Of a stretch of DNA of 64,000 nucleotides, positions 58,413-64,000 are shown one piece after another. The position numbers and the translations under genes are program-made. The DNA is from Cyrtodaria siliqua. Lineage: Eukaryota; Mollusca; Bivalvia; Adapedonta; Hiatellidae. The notes below the pieces were generated by a model, which worked only from the letters and a program-made list of their open reading frames with translations, did not search any database and was not told where the DNA came from. The stretch spans positions 1 through 64,000 of the forward strand of contig JAWPHD010011026.1 of NCBI GenBank assembly GCA_037043455.1, given 5' to 3'. The first letter of the stretch is position 1. Every line of letters starts with the position of its first letter.

Positions 58413-59371
58413 AGAATGAATGAATGGTGTTTTACGGCACGTCGACACATAAATAGGTCATATTGTGCGCAAAAACTGATGAAAGATGAAGAAATGAAGG
58501 ATTAATAAAAAATGAATGTAAATATATAAAGATAAAACCACTTACAAATAAGGGATGATATGGTAGTAATACAAACTATATACGTAAATCAACAAATGCC
58601 CGAAAACGGGTATATAAAGAAGTAAATATATACAAGAACATATTATAATGATTTATATAGTCTGACTTCCTTCAGGAAATCTAAAAGAAGACTAAAATCT
58701 ATAGTATTAAATAACTCGTCATAGTATTAACATTGTAGTACCTTTGACGCATAGTATCAAAGTCTACACATTCCAACAAGATGTGTTTGACCGTTAACGA
58801 TGCAAAGCAGGGTATACATTCCGGTAATTGCTCACCTTGCAATAAATATGAATGAGTATAACGTGTATGCCCTATCCTGCACCGGGCTAGGACAACTTCC
58901 TCTCGACGAATGGGTCTACTAGAAGGACGCCATTCTCCGAGTAACGGTTTAATGGTATGGAGTTTATTGTTCACCGACAAGTCCCAAGCGGATTGCCAAG
59001 AGTAACGAATATATGTGTTGATACAACTTTTAAAGTCAGTATAAGCTAATTTGGTATTAGATATATGTAAACATAATGCTGCCTTAGCAGCACTATCAGC
59101 TCTATCATTACCACGCATTCCTACATGGCTTGGAAGCCAGCAGAAAATAATTACATTATCAACTTTAAGAGAACTGTACTTTTCTAAAAGTTGAAACACA
59201 ACTGGATTAACATGTTTCATATTACCCAGTGCTTGAAGAGATGAAAGGGAATCAGAAAAGATTACGAAATTGTCATCATCATATTCCTGAATAAAACTTA
59301 AGGCAAGTTCAATTGCTTTAAGTTCAGCTGAGAAGATAGTCAGGCAGGCGGCTCTTTATGCTATAAAGAAA
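58413..59371 (-). mobile_element. LINE 3' part with RNase H, I/Nimb-like
   Basis: Minus-strand order: RNase H coding region (59345-58699), then a 3' UTR (58698-58440) ending in CGTGCCGTAAAACACC and ATTC repeats near 58413. The 5' side is cut off at about 59371. The RT half of the same family and orientation resumes at 62403. RNase H with a Cys/His tail downstream of RT is typical of the I superclade. Confidence 0.75.
58699..59345 (-). CDS. LINE RNase H domain plus C-terminal zinc-knuckle region
   Basis: The 173-codon frame from ATG 59220 continues open upstream to about 59345 (AELKAIELALSFIQ, DDNFVIFSDSLSSL), so ATG 59220 is not the true start. RNase H motifs visible: Glu in AELKAIE, Asp in FSDSLSS, and WLPSHVGMRGNDRADSAAK with the final His/Asp. 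This cleaves the RNA strand of RNA-DNA hybrids during reverse transcription. The tail (RIGHTRYTHSYLL..ECIPC.., HILLEC) is the Cys/His segment found after RNase H in I-group LINEs. The frame ends at TAA near 58699 without internal stops, better preserved than other copies here. Confidence 0.85.
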
Positions 59372-59730
59372 TATAAAATTATCGGACAGGGAAAGTAGCA
59401 TTCAAGGAGGACAGTCAACCACAAAACACAGAAACAAACACGCAAACAGACAAACAAGAAGGCAAAAGTAATAATAAATGCAAACGACATCACAAACACG
59501 AAAGGGTTGACAATAGGGCTACCGCCTTGGAACGATCAGTGGCAAAGTAGGCCATTGGGGATTTAAACCGGTTCTAGGGTGCACCAAACCGCACACTTAC
59601 CCTACTGTCATCCCATTAAAACAGGACAGTGTAAATAAAGAAATCCCCGCCATGATCTAATCTCTAACCAACAAGGCAGCATCAATAGGCAATATAAGTA
59701 AAACACAAATATGCTCCTGTAAATATAATA
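59372..59730. other. Unassigned sequence between LINE half and family B
   Basis: Contains CAAACAGACAAACAAG-like A-rich runs and AACCGGTTCTAGGGTGCACC. Related text (ACAGTGTAAA.AAA, CCCATCAAA) recurs near 62215-62260. Probably debris of another repeat. Confidence 0.35.
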
Positions 59731-61702
59731 CAAAACAAAGAGGTCAATGACCTTGAAACTCTACTGATAAGTTTTTGATAGCTAGATCAGCATTCCTGTG
59801 AAGTTTCATGTGAATTTTTATGAAAATCTGTCAAGTAGTTTCAGAGGAGTAGTCGCTACAAATGTTTACTATATAACTCTACGTAAACAAAGATGGTCGC
59901 TGGCTGCCATGTTTAATATCGAATCAAAATAATTTTCAACAAGGACCAACATCATGTCATGCTGGTCATTTTAGAAAAGTTCCATATCTGATTAAATATC
60001 AGTTATAGTTTTTAAGAAGTAGTCGTTACAGATTTATTTATGATTTAAATTATTTTTAGCCATGGCGACCATTTTGAAATTCCGGCTAACCTGAAATTTT
60101 GGTAGGATCGGCTAGACATCAAAATAACATTTTTAGCCAGGGCGACCATCTTGAAATAGCGGCCGACCTGAAATTATGCTAGACTAGACATCAAGTGCAA
60201 CATTCCTGTGAAGTTTCATGAGAATCCGTCAAGTAGTTTCAGAGTAGTCGCTACAAGTTTTCGTTATATGACTATGTAAGCGAAGATGGCCGCTGGCGGC
60301 CATGTTTAATGTCAAATCAAAATATTTTTTGACAAGGATCAACATCATGTCATACTGATCATTTAAGAAAATGTCCCATATCAATATCACTTATAGTTTT
60401 AAAGAAGTAGTCGCTACAAACTTGTATTTTGAAAATATGTTTTTAGCCATGGCGGCCATCTTCAATTTCCGACCGACCTGAAATGTTGCTAAGATCAATA
60501 AGACATCAGGTGCAACATTCGTGTGAAGTTTCATGAAAATCCGTCGAGTAGTTACAGAGGAGTAGTCGCTACACATTTTTACTAGATAACTCTATGTAAA
60601 CAAAGATGGCCGCTGACAGTCATGTTTAACATCGAATCATTTTAGAAAAAGTCCGATATCAATATCAATTACAGTTTTCAAGAAGTAAACGCTACAATCT
60701 TGTTTTTTGAAAATCTATTTTTAGCCGTGGCGGCCATCTTGAATTTCCGGCCGACTTGAAGTTTTGCTAGGATCAATTGAACATCAAGAGCAATATTCGT
60801 TTGAAGTTTCATGAAAATCCGTCAAGTAGTTTCAGAGGAGTAGTCGCTACAAGTTTTCATTATATAACTATATGTAAAAAGATATGGCCGCTGGCAGCCA
60901 TGTTTAACGTCGAATCAAAATAATTTTTTCGATAAGGATCAACATGATGTCATACTGATCATTTTTGGAAAAGACGCATATCAATATCACTTATAGTTTT
61001 CAAGATGTATTCGCTACAAACTTTTTTTTTGAAAATCTATTTTTAGATGTGGCGGCCATCTTGAATTTCCGACGAACCTGAAATGTTGCTAGGATCATGT
61101 AGACATCAAGAGCAATATTCCTGTGAAGTTTCATGGAAATCTGTCAAGTAATTTCAGAGTAGTCGCTATAATTTTTTACTAAATAACTTTATGTAAACAA
61201 AGATGGCCGCTGGCAGCCATGTTTAACGTCGAATCAAAACGATTTTCGACAAAGACCAACATCATGTCATGCTGATCATTTTAGAAAAAGTCCCATATCA
61301 ATATCACTTGAGTTTTCAAGAAGTAGTCTCTAAAAACTTGTTGTTTTTTTAATCTATGTTTAGATTTGGCGGCCATCTTGGATTTCACATCAACATGATC
61401 ATTTTAGAAAAAGTCCCATATCAATATCACTTGAGTTTTCAAGAAGTAGTCTCTAAAAACTTGTTTTGTTTTTTTAATCTATGTTTAGATTTGGCGGCCA
61501 TCTTGGATTTCACATCAACATGAATTTTTGCTAGGATCAACTTGACTTCATGGGCAACATTTGGTACAGTTTCATGAAAATCCATTCAGTAGTTCCAGAG
61601 AAGTAGTCGCTAAAAAAAAAGTTGACAGACAGACAGACGGACGGACGGACGGACGACGGACACCGCACCACGGCATAAGCTCTGCAGATCTCTGAGAGCT
61701 GA
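59731..61702. repeat. Family B element copy 4
   Basis: Starts at AAGAGGTCAATGACCTTGAA and ends GACGGACGGACGGACGACGG, ACCGCACCACGGCATAAG and a degenerate terminal hairpin (AGCTCTGCAGATCTCTGAGAGCT). The first 455 bp of the core (59806-60260) are nearly identical to 5961-6420 of copy 1. A 100-bp segment near 61290-61380 is repeated at 61396-61500 (CCCATATCAATATCACTTGA). Confidence 0.8.
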
Positions 61703-62400
61703 AACAATAGCCTAGAAAGCCACAATGAAGGTACTCAATGACAGAGCAACAAGAGCCTAAACCATTAAGGGCACAAGAAAGATCATAGACAAACATCCAA
61801 CGCCACCGTCCCAATGGGCTTTAGAAAGGCGTCATCATAGTGTCCACAGCTTGTCCGGTCATCGTACAATTAAAGAGGAAATCATAGTGGCGAACTGTGA
61901 AAACGGTCCACCACCAAGAAAGCAGTACGTTGCGAAATGATAGGGTCATAACCCCTTTTGATAAACTTTTTAACAAGTTTAACAAAGATAGTATGAAAGT
62001 GATCATGACCAAGAATCTTACGAAATGATATAGGGTCCTATAGAAACCACAGCGTCCGAAAGCAATGGCATCGTAGGTCCGCACTGTACTGCAAACAAGA
62101 ACTTGAAACTACAATGAAAGAGACAAAAAACAACAGAAAGGGTGGTGAAGACAGGGTTATCGATTTTATATGCGCACAATCCTCGCTATTATCCTGTCTT
62201 TAGCGCCCAAATAGACAAGACAGTGTAAACAAAACTACATCCCATCAAAAGGAAATCTCTAACAATAAAGTCCACATCCAGAGAAACTAACTAAAGATAT
62301 ACATACAAAATAATAAACATCTCAGGATGTATCCAGAATCGTACTGAACAACCATAGTAGTTGCAGCTAAAGAGAAAACCAATCTAGGGTACGACCAGAA
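61703..62400. other. No gene recognised; short terminal-repeat remnant
   Basis: At 62146-62213 GTGAAGACAGGGTTATCG..TATGCGCACAATCC..CTGTCTTTAGCGCCC is the inverse of 1836-1890 and of similar size, so it is probably a short transposon end. The 87-codon frame on the minus strand (61821-62084) has no domain. Confidence 0.4.
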
Positions 62401-62402
62401 AA

Positions 62403-63657
62403 TCACATCACCATAAAGTCAGTTTGTTGTTGAAAGTTACTGTATTTCGATTTAGTTTCATTAAATTTGCTTTTAAAGATGGAAGGATCTGTAATGGATT
62501 TGTTATTATTACAAAGATCAAAAATAATTGTTGGTGTTTCCAAAGTCCACGGTGGAATTTGTGGTACTTTGTATTTGGCAATCAAATTTAGGTCGATTTC
62601 AATGACTCTTAATTTTGGTTAATACGAAGACCAAATGTCCGAATTTCCTTCGATTTTCGATCAAAAAGAGGTTCATAATTAGGATTAAAAACAGTATCGA
62701 AAGTTGGATTTGAAGGGTTAGATTGTAATTTAATGGTATACTGAAGGGCTAGATTGTCCCGTCTATGAGACAGTGATGATTCATTAGCTTCAACATATAG
62801 ACTTTCGGCTGGTGATGTACGAAAGTCTCCTAAGGCGAGTCGTAATCCTTGACTATGTATAGGATCGAGCATCTGCAAGTATGACTTGCTAGTCAATCCA
62901 TATACTATTGAGCCGTAGTCCAGCTTGGATCTGATAAGAGATCTGTAAATTCGCAAGAGGATTTTTGGATCTGCTCCCCAATTAGTGTTTGCAACAACTT
63001 TAAGTAAGTTAAGAGCTTTAAGGCATTTGGCCTTCAAGTATTTAAGTTGTGGTATAAACGTTAATTTACTGTCAAAAATAAGACCTAGGAATTTTGTCTC
63101 ATCCATTACTGGTGAAGGTGAACCGCCCAGTGTTAGATGAGGGTCTTCGTGATGTTTGCGTAGTTGACAAAAGTGCATACAATTGGTTTTAGATTTAAAA
63201 AATTTAAAACCATTTTCATCAGACCAGGTCTGAAGTTTATTGAGACATTGTCGTAATTGTCTCTGAATAGTATTCATGTTTTTTGCACGATAACTAACAA
63301 AGTCGTCAATATATAGAGAACAATCCACACCTGGATTGATGAATTTTACTATACTGTTAATCTTTATATTAAAAAGTGTTACAGATAGTATGCTGCCCTG
63401 TGGAACACCCATCTCCTGCTCATGCATATCAGAGAGGGTTGAACCCCTTCGGACACGAAACTGTCTATCATATAAGAATTTCTCTATAAAAATGGGTAAT
63501 CGGCCTCTAAGACCAGAAATATAAAAAGATCGGACAGGGAAGGTCACGAATGTCATCTTCCATGCAGTATCATAAGCTTTCTCCAAGTCAAACAATACAG
63601 CGACTAGATGTTCTTTATTTATGAAAGCTTCCCTAATAAACGATTCAAATCGAATGG
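62403..63657 (-). CDS. LINE reverse transcriptase, I/Nimb-like, 5'-truncated
   Basis: Minus-strand frame, open from about 63657 and cut off at its 5' side, continuing past ATG 63595. It includes EHLVAVLFDLEKAYDTAWK (motif A), RGRLPIFIEKFLYDR, GVPQGSILSVTLFNIKIN, SLYIDDFVSY (YIDD catalytic box, near residue 95 from ATG 63595), TKFLGLIFDSKLTF and KLDYGSIVYG. A stop near 62609 separates it from a further stretch of the same polyprotein at 62585-62403 (KYKVPQIPPWTLETP..KSITDPSIFKSKF), which normally bridges RT and RNase H. The RNase H half lies 3 kb away at 59345 in the same orientation. The fingers region is missing. Confidence 0.85.
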
Positions 63658-64000
63658 AAAAAAAGAAGAAAACTTACCAATACGTGACCGTCAGCCATTT
63701 TCAGCAATAATCACGCCAATCTGATATATTTAACGTAAACATTAAACATACATATGGAAGCTACCCTCCACCCCCACCCCCCACCCCCTCCCACCACACC
63801 CCCACTTAATAAAATATTTTCATGACATATATATTACGCACAATATGACCTATTTATGACACATTTCGGACTTCGTGGTCGCCAACTATTGCTGTGGGGA
63901 TACATTGAGCTGTGTCGAACATCAACAGGGATGAAATACCTGGCATTCACAGAGATGTACTAAAACTAGAAATGGCATTTCAAGCGACCCCCGTGCCTTC
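63658..64000. other. C-rich run, otherwise no feature
   Basis: 63766-63805 is a run of CCACCCCC-type blocks (at least five C-tracts of four or more), so the minus strand could form a G-quadruplex. No open frame or repeat recognised in the remainder. Confidence 0.5.

Noticed and set aside
61821..62084. 87-codon minus-strand frame with hydrophobic stretch
   Set aside because: No homology pattern recognised, and it lies in repeat debris between LINE halves.

Overview
This looks like a repeat-dominated stretch of an animal nuclear genome, most likely a bivalve mollusc. The sequence is AT-rich by eye, its genes have GT-AG introns, and there is no bacterial-style gene packing. The dispersed repeats (145-bp units carrying AGGTCACTAGGTCA; about 350-bp units carrying GTAGTCGCTACA twice) are of a kind I associate with bivalve genomes. 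That association is from memory, not from a search. I see no ordinary host gene: every convincing protein-coding region belongs to, or is trapped inside, a mobile element.

Layout. 1-3200: decayed antisense fragments of a LINE with RNase H (I/Nimb-like). 3690-12160: a tRNA-like SINE, then elements with tandem-repeat cores (family A, 145-bp core; family B, about 350-bp core) that share the same terminal hairpin and GGTCA-rich ends. 12260-20620: a MITE and two copies of a dispersed non-coding family (C), one split by a hAT-like element. 21412-45579: a 24-kb transposon described below. 45930-56283: a third family C copy, split by a Jockey/CR1-like LINE (46455-48370) and by a 7-kb element with inverted arms over 1 kb long (48937-55923). 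56320-63657: more I/Nimb-like LINE sequence, whose RT and RNase H halves are separated by about 3 kb holding a further family B element.

Central element (21412-45579). The ends are inverted (CCCAGTCAGCA.. against ..GCTGACTGGG) with GCGGGCC-rich subterminal repeats. The target site survives uninterrupted in the next tandem repeat unit at about 45692-45850. It carries a 708-aa Tnp2-type (CACTA/EnSpm-like) transposase, and about 14 kb further on the same strand a multi-exon DUF4806-type gene. My exon model of that gene closes exactly at 400 aa if one frame-breaking exon copy is skipped.

Nested between those two genes is a 6,265-bp element (25288-31552) with about 103-bp terminal inverted repeats and a perfect 9-bp target duplication. 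Its single multi-exon gene encodes an SGNH hydrolase, a Pro/Thr linker with a fresh 165-bp duplication, an unassigned domain, a Ulp1/SENP-type cysteine protease and a C-terminal PHD finger. I see no transposase in it, and one frameshift separates the unassigned domain from the protease. This element is the best candidate for an undescribed system. Further insertions in the block are a fold-back MITE, a 43-bp minisatellite with a roughly 478-bp higher-order period, a tRNA-derived SINE with target duplication, a hAT MITE and an intronic MITE.
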